Shown: piece by piece, positions 1 through 7,182 of the stretch
Layout of the letters: each line of letters opens with the position of its first letter
Numbering within the stretch: position 1 is the first letter of the stretch
Source: Planctomycetes bacterium RBG_16_41_13
GTDB taxonomy: Bacteria; Planctomycetota; Brocadiia; Brocadiales; Brocadiaceae
Length of the DNA stretch: 8,844 nucleotides
Direction: 5' to 3'
Assembly: GCA_001828295.1 (NCBI GenBank)
Contig: MHYI01000307.1
Coordinates: 1-8,844, forward strand
Program-made: the position numbers and the translations under genes
The notes under the pieces: generated by a model
Seen by the model: the letters and a program-made list of their open reading frames with translations, nothing else
What the model was told of the DNA's origin: nothing
Databases searched by the model: none

Positions 1-1
1 A

Positions 2-601
2 GAAGATTATTTACTAACAGGGGAAATAGAGCAGACAAGCGAGGCTTATGCAATAGCCAAGATTGCCGGAATTCTTGCATGCAGGGCATACAACACCCAA
101 TTTAAAACCAATAAATTTATCGCGCTGGTCCCGAATTCCATGTATGGTCCAAATGATAATTTTGATCCCGAAACTTCCCATGTATTATCAGCGCTAATCA
201 AAAAATTTCATGCTGTGAAAACAGAGAAGAAAGAGAAAGTAGTGCTATGGGGAAGCGGCAATCCGAAAAGGGAGTTTATCTTCAGCGAGGATGTAGCAGA
301 TGCGTCTGTATTTGCCATGAAAAATGCGGAACACCTTCAAAATACACATTATAATATAGGAACTGGAATTGATTATTCGATAAAGGAACTTGCTGAGATC
401 ATATCAGGAATTGTTGGGTTTAAAGGAGATATTGAGTGGGATGTTTCCAAACCAAATGGGACCCTAAAAAAACTACTGGACAGTACACGTTTCTTAGATA
501 TGGGTTGGAAACCATCTACACCATTGGAAGAGGGATTGAAACTGACGTATGAGTGTTACCTGAACCAATATTACATAAAAGGAACAAGATATGGACATTG
601 A
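2..601 (+). CDS. fcl: GDP-L-fucose synthase-like NAD(P)-dependent epimerase/reductase (C-terminal part, start outside window)
   Basis: This is the last 199 codons of a short-chain dehydrogenase/reductase acting on nucleotide sugars. The frame is open from base 2, so the start lies upstream; full family members are about 310-320 residues, so roughly the first third is missing, including the NAD(P)-binding glycine motif. The catalytic YxxxK is visible as YAIAK (bases 47-61), followed by the typical MYGPNDNFDPETSHVL block (140-187) and the REFIFSEDVADA segment. GDP-L-fucose synthase (WcaG/Fcl) performs 3,5-epimerisation and 4-reduction of GDP-4-keto-6-deoxymannose. Close homologues in Campylobacter capsule loci act on GDP-4-keto-6-deoxyheptoses, and the heptose-type kinase and nucleotidyltransferase downstream make that reading possible here. 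The 3' end overlaps the next gene by 11 bases, indicating an operon. The family is secure; the exact substrate is inferred. Confidence 0.9.
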   Translation, partial: EDYLLTGEIEQTSEAYAIAKIAGILACRAYNTQFKTNKFIALVPNSMYGPNDNFDPETSHVLSALIKKFHAVKTEKKEKVVLWGSGNPKREFIFSEDVADASVFAMKNAEHLQNTHYNIGTGIDYSIKELAEIISGIVGFKGDIEWDVSKPNGTLKKLLDSTRFLDMGWKPSTPLEEGLKLTYECYLNQYYIKGTRYGH

Positions 602-2084
602 TGTTTTATTTATCCATCCCGGCAATCACAAGGGAAACTATCAGGATCTGGCGAAGGAATTTACTGCCATTGCTACACCTTCATGGACGTTATTACTGGC
701 TAATTACACAAGAAACAAGGGATATAGTACAGCAATATATGATGTAAACGTAAAAGGATGGAATGAGAACCTTGCAAAAGAATTAATCACTCACCATAAC
801 CCTAGCCTTATTGTAATTATGGTATATGGGCATAATCCTTCTGCATCAACCCAGACAATGCCCTCTGCCGGTAAAATCGCAAAAGATATTAAAGATTACA
901 ACAAAGATATTCAAATTCTTATGGGAGGAATTCATCCTTCTGCGTTACCGGAATTGACGCTCAAAACAGAATGTGTTGATTATATAGCGCAAGGAGAGGG
1001 AGCTTCTACTATAGAAGGGCTTCTTCGCTATTTTAAAGGCAAGGAAGATATTCACAATATAAAAGGATTATGGTATAAAAATAAAAATGCCATTCGTCAT
1101 ACCATATCAGCGCCGATAATTAGCAATTTAGATGCAGAATTGGACGGATACGCATGGGACTTACTTCCTGATCTGATTAACTATAGAGCACATAATATGC
1201 ACTGTTTTCAGGATTTCGAAAAAAGCATCAGGGATGATTACTCAGACGTCAGAACTCCTTATGTGGCAATGAATACATCACTGGGATGTCCATATTCCTG
1301 CCATTACTGTTGTATTAATGCTATATTTGGGAAACAAGGGATTAGATATTGGTCTGTGGAAAAAGTTGTTTCCTGGATCGATATTTTGGTGAAGAAGTAT
1401 AACGTCAGGAATATAAGATTTGACGACGAACTCTTTATATTATCTTCGCAAAGAGTAGAAAAATTTTGCGATTTGGTCATTGAAAGAAATTACAATTTAA
1501 ATATTTGGGTTTACGGTAGAGTTGATACAATCAAACAATCCCTTCTCTTAAAACTAAAAAAAGCAGGAATTAATTGGATTTGTCTTGGGATAGAATCTGC
1601 AAACGAAAAGGTACGATCAAGTGTAAACAAAAATATAAGTAAAAATATAAAAGAAATTGTAAAACAAATACAGTCACATGATATTTGTGTGCTTGGAAAT
1701 TATATGTTTGGTTTGCCCGAAGATACCATAGAAACTATGAAGGAAACTTTGGATCAGGCTCTGGAGTTAAATTGTGAATTTGTGAATTTTTATACGGTAA
1801 TGGCATATCCCGGTTCGGAATTATATGCGTGGGCGTCAAAAAAGGATGATTATTTGCCGAAAACCTGGGCGGGTTTTTCTCAGCTTGGTTACGACACGCA
1901 GCCTTTACCAACGAAATACTTGTCGGCTGGAGAAGTGCTGAAGTTTCGGGATGAAGCTTTTTTTAAATATTATACTAATCCTGATTATATGATAATGGCT
2001 GAAAAGAAATTTGGCAATACGGTAAAGAAACATCTGGAGAAAATGCTTAATGTAAATGTGAAAAGGAGAATTTTAGGTGATTAA
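591..2084 (+). CDS. Radical SAM protein with N-terminal cobalamin-binding-like domain
   Basis: A 497-residue protein. Residues 1-150 look like a B12-binding Rossmann domain, with MGGIHPSALPE (111-121) and YIAQGEGAST (131-140), typical of the cobalamin-dependent radical SAM superfamily. The usual DxHxxG cobalt-ligand motif appears as DVNVKG (51-56), with Asn53 in place of His, so any cobalamin is probably bound without a His ligand, or not at all. The radical SAM cluster motif CxxxCxxC is at C233, C237 and C240 (CPYSCHYC); LGIES (332-336) and GLPEDT (374-379) fit the SAM-binding barrel. A C-terminal region of about 70 residues follows. Members are often methyltransferases or carry out other radical rearrangements; the reaction here cannot be read from sequence. 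ATG 591 has AAAAGGAAC (577-585) about 6 bases upstream and overlaps the preceding gene, so co-translation with sugar genes is likely. A role in modifying the sugar is inferred. Confidence 0.88.
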   Translation: MDIDVLFIHPGNHKGNYQDLAKEFTAIATPSWTLLLANYTRNKGYSTAIYDVNVKGWNENLAKELITHHNPSLIVIMVYGHNPSASTQTMPSAGKIAKDIKDYNKDIQILMGGIHPSALPELTLKTECVDYIAQGEGASTIEGLLRYFKGKEDIHNIKGLWYKNKNAIRHTISAPIISNLDAELDGYAWDLLPDLINYRAHNMHCFQDFEKSIRDDYSDVRTPYVAMNTSLGCPYSCHYCCINAIFGKQGIRYWSVEKVVSWIDILVKKYNVRNIRFDDELFILSSQRVEKFCDLVIERNYNLNIWVYGRVDTIKQSLLLKLKKAGINWICLGIESANEKVRSSVNKNISKNIKEIVKQIQSHDICVLGNYMFGLPEDTIETMKETLDQALELNCEFVNFYTVMAYPGSELYAWASKKDDYLPKTWAGFSQLGYDTQPLPTKYLSAGEVLKFRDEAFFKYYTNPDYMIMAEKKFGNTVKKHLEKMLNVNVKRRILGD

Positions 2085-2107
2085 TCTTAAATAAGGAGCA
2101 CGGCTGT

Positions 2108-2944
2108 ATGAACAAGCTAATTCCAATGCTTAAAAAAAAGTCGTATGAGATCAGAAAATCTATGCTGGAAATGTGCATTAAAGCTGAAACAGGACATGTA
2201 ACTTCATCGCTGTCATGCATTGATATTTTAGTTGCATTGTATTATGGCAATATTTTAAATCATGTGCCGCAAAATCCTTCTTGTGATAAGAGAGACAGGT
2301 TTATTTTAAGCAAAGGGCAGGCAAGTCCAGCCCTCTATGCCATCCTTGCAGATGCAGGATACTACAAAAAAAGTGAGATGGATAAGTTTGCACAGAAAGG
2401 CGGAATGTTTGGAGTCCATTTGCAAAACGATGTTCCTGGAGTGGAAATTACATCAGGTTCTCTGGGGCTTGGGCTTGGAATTGCTGCAGGCATCGCCATG
2501 GGAGCAAAAATGGACAGAGATCTTTATCTGATATTTGCGCTTCTTGGGGACGGAGAATGTTATGAAGGTTCTATTTGGGAAACGGCAATGTTTGCAAGCC
2601 ACAACAGATTAAACAATCTTATCGCTATTATTGATAGAAATTACTTATGCGTAACTGACTTTACTGAAAATCTTATTGCTTTGGAACCAATAGAGGATAA
2701 ATGGAAATCGTTTGGATGGGATACGCTAAGAATAGACGGTCATTCGTTTGAAAGCATCCTGTCTGCTTTAAGCAATTTACGGTCACGAAGATCTTCGAAA
2801 CCGTTGGTAATCATTGCCGATACAACGAAAGGTGAAGGGGTGGAGTGTGTTTCTAATAATCCTTTATGGCATGGGCTTGCTCCGAAAGGAGAAGACGCTG
2901 AATTCGCCAGACAATGTTTGAAAAGGAGGTATGCCAATGAGTAA
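2108..2944 (+). CDS. Transketolase, N-terminal (ThDP-pyrophosphate-binding) subunit
   Basis: A 278-residue protein matching the N-terminal PP domain of transketolase. Visible marks are GHVTSSLS (29-36, with the conserved His30), the GVEITSGSLGLGLGIA block (111-126), and the ThDP/Mg motif starting GDGE (147-150) and ending DRN (176-178) about 28 residues later. KGEG and the LWHG segment (253-256) near the end are also typical. It has no Pyr or C-terminal domain; these are supplied by the next gene, making a two-subunit transketolase as seen in archaea and many bacteria. Transketolase moves a two-carbon ketol unit between sugars. In this locus it could make sedoheptulose 7-phosphate for heptose synthesis or attach a two-carbon unit to a keto sugar. 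Shine-Dalgarno AAGGAG (2093-2098) lies 9 bases before ATG 2108. It follows the radical SAM gene after a 23-base gap. Confidence 0.93.
   Translation: MNKLIPMLKKKSYEIRKSMLEMCIKAETGHVTSSLSCIDILVALYYGNILNHVPQNPSCDKRDRFILSKGQASPALYAILADAGYYKKSEMDKFAQKGGMFGVHLQNDVPGVEITSGSLGLGLGIAAGIAMGAKMDRDLYLIFALLGDGECYEGSIWETAMFASHNRLNNLIAIIDRNYLCVTDFTENLIALEPIEDKWKSFGWDTLRIDGHSFESILSALSNLRSRRSSKPLVIIADTTKGEGVECVSNNPLWHGLAPKGEDAEFARQCLKRRYANE
2923..2929 (+). promoter_or_regulatory. Shine-Dalgarno that decides the start of the transketolase C-subunit
   Basis: AAGGAGG lies inside the 3' end of the N-subunit gene. Spacing is 1 base to ATG 2931 and 7 bases to ATG 2937, so the second ATG is the better start. The two candidates differ by only two residues (Met-Pro). 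Confidence 0.7.
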
Positions 2945-3872
2945 TATGTCGCAAAGAGACGCTTTTTGGACCAGAATATTTGAAATTGCAAAAAAAGACC
3001 ATAATGTTGTTGTCATCTCCGCTGATATGGGTGCGCCAGCGCTTGATAATTATAGAAAAAAGCTGCCTTCACAGTTTGTTAATGTGGGAATTGCAGAGCA
3101 AAATGCCATACTTATCGCTGCCGGTCTTTGTATGACAGGAAAGAAAGTCTTTGTTTATGCCATTGCTCCTTTTTTAGTTTTACGATGTCTCGAACAAACA
3201 AGGGTGTTAAATGCTGTCATGAATAATCCTATAACACTTGTTGGAGTCGGGGCTGGATTTGGATACGAAGACTCAGGTCCTACGCATCACATTACTGAAG
3301 ATATCGCTATTATGAGAGCCATGCCAAGGATTGAAATTTGCAGCATAACGGATAGCGTTATGGCGTCTGCATTTGCTGATATTTCATATAACATGAAAAC
3401 GACAAATTATGTAAGGCTGGATAGGCTGTTATTTCCCGATGTGTACCGTTCGGATTCAAATTTTTCGGAAGGGGTATCGGTTTTAAAAGAAAGTAAGGAT
3501 GCTTACATTGTTGCAACCGGAAGCATGGTACACACAGCGCTTGAAATAGCACATCGACTTGAAAAGAAAAAGATGAATATTGGCGTTATTGATGTCTACA
3601 AAATCCCGATAAATACAGATACTTTCATTAAAAAAATAAGAAAATCAAAAAAATTAATAAGTCTGGAAGAACATTTCCTGCCAGGAGGACTTGGTAGTGC
3701 AGTATGTGAAATATTAAATGACCACAATATTTTTATTCCGGTAAAACGATTAGGTTTGCCGGTTGAAAAACACTATTGTTATAAATATGGTGGAAGAGAA
3801 GTTATACGGGAATATTATGGAATTGACAAACGTAGTATAGAAAAGGAAATAATCAATTTTATTTCAAATTGA
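2937..3872 (+). CDS. Transketolase, C-terminal (pyrimidine-binding plus C-terminal) subunit
   Basis: This protein supplies the Pyr and C-terminal domains missing from the preceding subunit. FVNVGIAEQNAILIAAGL contains the conserved Glu that activates the ThDP aminopyrimidine (residue 54 from the start chosen here). GPTHHITEDIAIMRAMP (around 114-130) is the usual substrate-loop region, and SLEEHFLPGGLGSAV in the C-terminal domain fits transketolase and DXP synthase relatives. I chose ATG 2937 (311 residues) over ATG 2931 (313 residues) because the strong AAGGAGG at 2923-2929 is only one base from 2931 but seven from 2937. The gene overlaps the end of its partner by 8 bases, so the two chains are probably translated in equal amounts and form one enzyme. 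The donor and acceptor sugars cannot be told from sequence. It is followed by a 143-base gap, the longest in the sugar block. Confidence 0.93.
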   Translation: MSNMSQRDAFWTRIFEIAKKDHNVVVISADMGAPALDNYRKKLPSQFVNVGIAEQNAILIAAGLCMTGKKVFVYAIAPFLVLRCLEQTRVLNAVMNNPITLVGVGAGFGYEDSGPTHHITEDIAIMRAMPRIEICSITDSVMASAFADISYNMKTTNYVRLDRLLFPDVYRSDSNFSEGVSVLKESKDAYIVATGSMVHTALEIAHRLEKKKMNIGVIDVYKIPINTDTFIKKIRKSKKLISLEEHFLPGGLGSAVCEILNDHNIFIPVKRLGLPVEKHYCYKYGGREVIREYYGIDKRSIEKEIINFISN

Positions 3873-3920
3873 ACGTTAGTATCAGTTTCAAACAAAATTA
3901 CGGAAAGAGGAGGTAACGTT
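3872..3920 (+). repeat. Inverted repeat AACGTTA/TAACGTT followed by T-run in the gap before hddA-like gene
   Basis: The arms AACGTTA (3872-3878) and TAACGTT (3914-3920) are perfect inverted repeats around a 35-base loop, and TTTT follows directly at 3921-3924. This has the layout of an intrinsic terminator after the transketolase pair, but the stem is short and AT-rich and the loop is long, so termination would be weak. It might instead be a binding site or chance. Confidence 0.25.
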
Positions 3921-4000
3921 TTTTGATTTGTTTAAAATACCTCAAATGCATTATCAGAAACAGTAATGATCGCCGCTAAATTGTATAAAAGATATATCAA

Positions 4001-4007
4001 GGGGAGG
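4001..4007 (+). promoter_or_regulatory. Shine-Dalgarno of the GHMP kinase gene
   Basis: GGGGAGG is 8 bases before ATG 4016. A nearer ATG at 4011 reads only two codons before a stop, so 4016 is the usable start. Confidence 0.7.
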
Positions 4008-4015
4008 CATATGCT

Positions 4016-5113
4016 ATGATAATCAGCAGAACACCATTTAGAATATCGTTTTTTGGAGGAGGTACGGACTATCCGGTTTGGTATAAGGAAAATGAGGGAG
4101 CGGTGTTAGCAACAACAATAGATAAATATTGTTACATTACATGCCGGTATTTACCCCCTTTTTTCGAGCATAAACATAGAATTGTATATTCAAAAATTGA
4201 ATCGGTAAATGATATTTCCGAAATACAACACCCTTCAGTAAAAGCCACATTGCAATTTATGAACGTAAAAAATGGGTTAGAAATCCATCATGATGGTGAT
4301 TTGCCAAAAATGACAGGACTTGGTTCGAGTTCTTCGTTTACCGTTGGATTGTTACACGCATTATATGCTTTAAAAGGAATAATGCCAACAAAGTCGCAAT
4401 TGGCGCATAATGCTATAAAAATTGAACAAGATATTATTAAAGAGCATGTTGGATCTCAAGATCAGGTTTCGGCGTCATTTGGCGGATTTAATAAAATAAT
4501 ATTCAATAATACTTATACGTTTCAAATTAATCCAATAATAATTAATTCGGATAGATTACTATTATTACAAAACCATTTAATGTTCTTTTTTACGGGATTT
4601 TCAAGGTATGCATCCGATATTGCAAAAAGCAAGATTGAGAATATTGATAATAAACGGCATGAGCTGTGGATTATTCGTCAGATGGTTGAAGAAGCGATAA
4701 TAATACTGAATAACGAGACGAGAGATATTGCTGAATTTGGCAAACTTTTGCATGAATCATGGAAGCTGAAGAAAAGTTTGTCAGATAAAGTGTCTAATCC
4801 GGAGATCGATAGTATATATGACGCTGCACAATCTGCCGGAGCGATTGGCGGTAAATTAATCGGCGCTGGCGGCGGCGGCTTTATGCTGCTTTTTGCACGT
4901 CCAGAGGATCAACCAAGAATCAAAGAGAAATTAAAAAAATTGCTATTAGTTCCATTTAAATTTGAAAATAACGGCACTCAAATTATTGTGTATCAGCCAG
5001 AAGAACAAAGAACAGAGCAAAACATTGGCGACATCCGTAAGGATGGCGGAGATATACTGCAAAAGACACAGGGAAAAATAAACGAGGATATTTATACTAT
5101 ACAAGCTCTTTAA
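4016..5113 (+). CDS. hddA: GHMP-family sugar kinase, D-glycero-D-manno-heptose 7-phosphate kinase type (HddA-like)
   Basis: A 365-residue GHMP kinase. The N-terminus RTPFRISFFGGGTDYP (5-20) is characteristic of the HddA branch. The ATP-binding motif 2 is PKMTGLGSSSS (97-107), GSQDQ (146-150) carries the likely catalytic Asp, and the C-terminal motif 3 is GAGGGGF (283-289). HddA phosphorylates D-glycero-D-manno-heptose 7-phosphate at C1 on the way to GDP-heptose; relatives include fucose and other sugar kinases, so the substrate is a family-based inference supported by the HddC-like gene directly after it. About 35 residues after position 330 form a charged tail (QRTEQNIGDIRKDGG onward) without a recognisable motif. 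The start ATG 4016 has a good ribosome binding site. GmhA and GmhB, which would act before and after this step, are not in the window. Confidence 0.87.
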   Translation: MIISRTPFRISFFGGGTDYPVWYKENEGAVLATTIDKYCYITCRYLPPFFEHKHRIVYSKIESVNDISEIQHPSVKATLQFMNVKNGLEIHHDGDLPKMTGLGSSSSFTVGLLHALYALKGIMPTKSQLAHNAIKIEQDIIKEHVGSQDQVSASFGGFNKIIFNNTYTFQINPIIINSDRLLLLQNHLMFFFTGFSRYASDIAKSKIENIDNKRHELWIIRQMVEEAIIILNNETRDIAEFGKLLHESWKLKKSLSDKVSNPEIDSIYDAAQSAGAIGGKLIGAGGGGFMLLFARPEDQPRIKEKLKKLLLVPFKFENNGTQIIVYQPEEQRTEQNIGDIRKDGGDILQKTQGKINEDIYTIQAL

Positions 5114-5125
5114 TGGTATTTTTCG

Positions 5126-5833
5126 ATGGTTAATTTACAAAATATTGATGTGGTTATACTCTGCGGCGGATATGGTACAAGGCTAAGGGAAGTAATTAAA
5201 GATATTCCAAAACCTATGGCGGAAATAAATGGAAGACCCTTTATAGATATTCTTATCAATTATATTAGTAGTTTTGGATTCACCCGGTATATTTTATGTA
5301 CTGGTTATAAAGGGGATGTAATTAGAGATTATTATGAGAACAAGAACAATTCATTTGAAGTTTTATTTTCTGAGGAAAAAGAAGCAATGGGAACTGGTGG
5401 CGCAATAAAAAAAGCAGAATCGTTAATTCAGTATAGTATGTTTTTAGCAATAAATGGTGATTCTCTATGCAAAATTAATATAGAAAATTTTTTTAAATTT
5501 CACCTATTAAAAAATGCATTTGCTAGCATTGCGTTAATAACAAAGGATAATTCTGTTGATTGTGGTATTACAAAATTAGATAACAATGAAAGAATTATAG
5601 GATTTCATGAGAAAATGATAACGAATGAGACTAGTTTTGTTAATGCCGGAATGTATATTTTTAATAGAGAAATATTTTCGTTTATCCCAGAAAATAAAAA
5701 GAACTCACTTGAAGTTGATTTATTTCCAAAATTGGTGAAACACAAAGATATTTATGGTTTCAGAACCCAAGAACGACTTTTTGATATCGGAACACCGGAA
5801 CGATATGCAATTGCGAAAAAATATTTGGCGTAG
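5126..5833 (+). CDS. hddC: Sugar-1-phosphate nucleotidyltransferase, D-glycero-D-manno-heptose 1-phosphate guanylyltransferase type (HddC-like)
   Basis: A 235-residue nucleotidyltransferase of the NTP_transferase fold. The N-terminal signature LCGGYGTRLRE (12-22) with PKPMAEI (29-35) binds the nucleoside triphosphate. MGTGGA (88-93) and the metal-binding NGDS (110-113) follow, and LFDIGTPERY (218-227) near the end is typical of this group. Length matches the short HddC/RfbA-like enzymes that lack a C-terminal left-handed helix. HddC transfers GMP to heptose 1-phosphate, giving GDP-D-glycero-D-manno-heptose; a related nucleotidyltransferase with another sugar or base cannot be excluded. It begins 12 bases after the kinase gene. 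No clear Shine-Dalgarno precedes ATG 5126, so translation may rely on coupling. The gene is visibly AT-richer than the next one (lines 5461-5520 and 5581-5640 contain 10 and 16 G/C of 60). Confidence 0.87.
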   Translation: MVNLQNIDVVILCGGYGTRLREVIKDIPKPMAEINGRPFIDILINYISSFGFTRYILCTGYKGDVIRDYYENKNNSFEVLFSEEKEAMGTGGAIKKAESLIQYSMFLAINGDSLCKINIENFFKFHLLKNAFASIALITKDNSVDCGITKLDNNERIIGFHEKMITNETSFVNAGMYIFNREIFSFIPENKKNSLEVDLFPKLVKHKDIYGFRTQERLFDIGTPERYAIAKKYLA

Positions 5834-5903
5834 CTGATGTATTTAAAAATAGATATAACCTTTTACATAGGATAGTTCATGTTTATTTGAGGAAACACGT
5901 TTT

Positions 5904-7076
5904 ATGGATTTAAATTGGCCTTTAATGGAGAACAACATCACCCGACAGGATTTGGATGTTTTAATCGATTTTCTAAAGAGAGCACCAATTTTGACTCAGT
6001 CTTCAAACGTAAAGGCTTTTGAACAAGAATGGTCTTCCTGGCTGGGTGTGAAAAATAGCGTGTTTGTAAACTCTGGCGCTTCTGCCAACCTGATCACCTT
6101 GGCAGCGCTAAAAGAGATGAAGGGCGTGGGCGAGGTTATCGTTTCACCATTTGGATGGGTTTCCGATATTGCGGCAATATTACAGAATGGATTTACCCCT
6201 GTATTTGTAGACATAAATCCTCAAACCATGAGTATGGATAACCAGCAGATTCAGGAGAAACTTAACAGCCGTACTCGTGCAGTTCTTATGATTCACATTC
6301 AAGGGTTTGACGGTTTTACTGATGACAATCTATTCAAGGAACTCAATGATCGGGGTATTCCATTGATCGAAGATGTTTGCGAATCCCATGGCGCTACTCA
6401 CAACGGCAAAAAACTCGGAACATTCGGGTTGGCATCAAACTTTTCATTTTATTATGCACACCACATGAGTACCATTGAAGGCGGTATGGTGAGTGCTAAC
6501 GATCAAGAGTTTTATCAAATTATTCGCATGTTTCGTTCCCACGGAATGGTTCGCGAAGCCACTGACCACTCAATCAAAGATCGTTATATTCGGGAAAATC
6601 CCGAATTGAATCCAGCGTTTATTTTTGCTTTTCCTGCTTATAATGTCCGTAATACGGAAATTGGAGCGGTGTTGGGGCGCAATCAATTGAAACGGCTTGA
6701 CGATAATATAACTAAACGTACGCAGAATCTGAAATTGTTCTTGGGAAACCTCGACGCGAACCGTTATCGCACCGATTTCAGTGTGAAGGGAAGCAGCAAT
6801 TACGCTTTTAATCTGGTACTGCGAGAAGCAGATGGCATTTTATGCGAAAAAGTAATGAAAACTTTGCGGGAAAAGAAGGTAGAGTTCCGGCGTGGTAGCG
6901 CTGGAGGTGGTAACCAATTAAGACAGCCTTATCTGAAGGGTATTGTTTCCCCCAATGCTTATAAAAATTTCCCGGAGATTGACCATATTCACTTTTATGG
7001 GTTCTATATTGGCAACTATCCCACCCTCCGGGAAGACAGAATCTTGCAACTATGTGAACTTCTGAACGGTGTTTAA
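5904..7076 (+). CDS. PLP-dependent nucleotide-sugar 3-dehydratase (ColD/E1-like), DegT/DnrJ/EryC1 fold with His replacing the catalytic Lys
   Basis: A 390-residue fold-type I PLP protein, close to the length of ColD (about 388). NSGASANL (56-63) and LIEDVCESHGAT (154-165, Asp157 for the pyridine nitrogen) mark the DegT family. Where aminotransferases have SF(x)3KN(x)4EGG, this protein has SFYYAHHMSTIEGGMV (181-196): His186 lies where the Schiff-base Lys should be. That replacement defines GDP-4-keto-6-deoxymannose 3-dehydratase (ColD) and the CDP-sugar E1 enzyme, which remove the C3 hydroxyl using PMP and glutamate or an iron-sulfur partner. No CxxxC-type ferredoxin cluster is seen here, so a ColD-like, glutamate-dependent reaction is more likely. 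The probable product is a GDP-4-keto-3,6-dideoxy sugar. It starts 70 bases after the HddC-like gene with TGAGGAAA (5888-5895) upstream. Its higher GC (28 and 27 of 60 in two sampled lines) suggests a separate origin. General annotation pipelines would probably call it an aminotransferase. Confidence 0.88.
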   Translation: MDLNWPLMENNITRQDLDVLIDFLKRAPILTQSSNVKAFEQEWSSWLGVKNSVFVNSGASANLITLAALKEMKGVGEVIVSPFGWVSDIAAILQNGFTPVFVDINPQTMSMDNQQIQEKLNSRTRAVLMIHIQGFDGFTDDNLFKELNDRGIPLIEDVCESHGATHNGKKLGTFGLASNFSFYYAHHMSTIEGGMVSANDQEFYQIIRMFRSHGMVREATDHSIKDRYIRENPELNPAFIFAFPAYNVRNTEIGAVLGRNQLKRLDDNITKRTQNLKLFLGNLDANRYRTDFSVKGSSNYAFNLVLREADGILCEKVMKTLREKKVEFRRGSAGGGNQLRQPYLKGIVSPNAYKNFPEIDHIHFYGFYIGNYPTLREDRILQLCELLNGV

Positions 7077-7182
7077 ATGTGGAAGTATTAATCAATAGTC
7101 TCCTCAAGACATCCAACAAGAGGTAAAAATAAAACTTTCTGAACTTACAAAAAAGAGTATTTACAAAGTATTAAAAAATCAC
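7077..7182. other. Non-coding gap before the degraded glycosyltransferase start
   Basis: No complete gene is visible. The frame of the following short ORF is open from just after a TAG at 7096-7098, and would read SPQDIQQEVKIKLSEL and onward into the duplicated segment, but there is no ATG before 7183 and I recognise no family in it. No strong promoter or terminator was found; TTTACA/CTTACA-like hexamers are present without a well-spaced -10. Confidence 0.5.

Noticed and set aside
553..747. Plus-strand 64-codon frame across the epimerase/radical SAM junction
   Set aside because: It overlaps two well-supported genes in another frame and has no domain or good ribosome site.
2931..2936. ATG 2931 as the start of the transketolase C-subunit
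   Set aside because: The Shine-Dalgarno is one base away from it and seven from ATG 2937, so the second start is favoured; the difference is two residues.
4861..4884. GC-rich GGC-repeat stretch in the kinase gene
   Set aside because: It simply encodes the glycine-rich GHMP motif 3 (GAGGGGF).
5862..5889. TTTACA plus TATTTG as a promoter before the ColD-like gene
   Set aside because: The -10 match is weak, and transcription would begin after the likely Shine-Dalgarno at 5888-5895, leaving the gene without one.
6808..7119. Minus-strand open frame of 103 codons across the 3' end of the ColD-like gene
   Set aside because: No family features, and it is antisense to a well-supported gene for most of its length.
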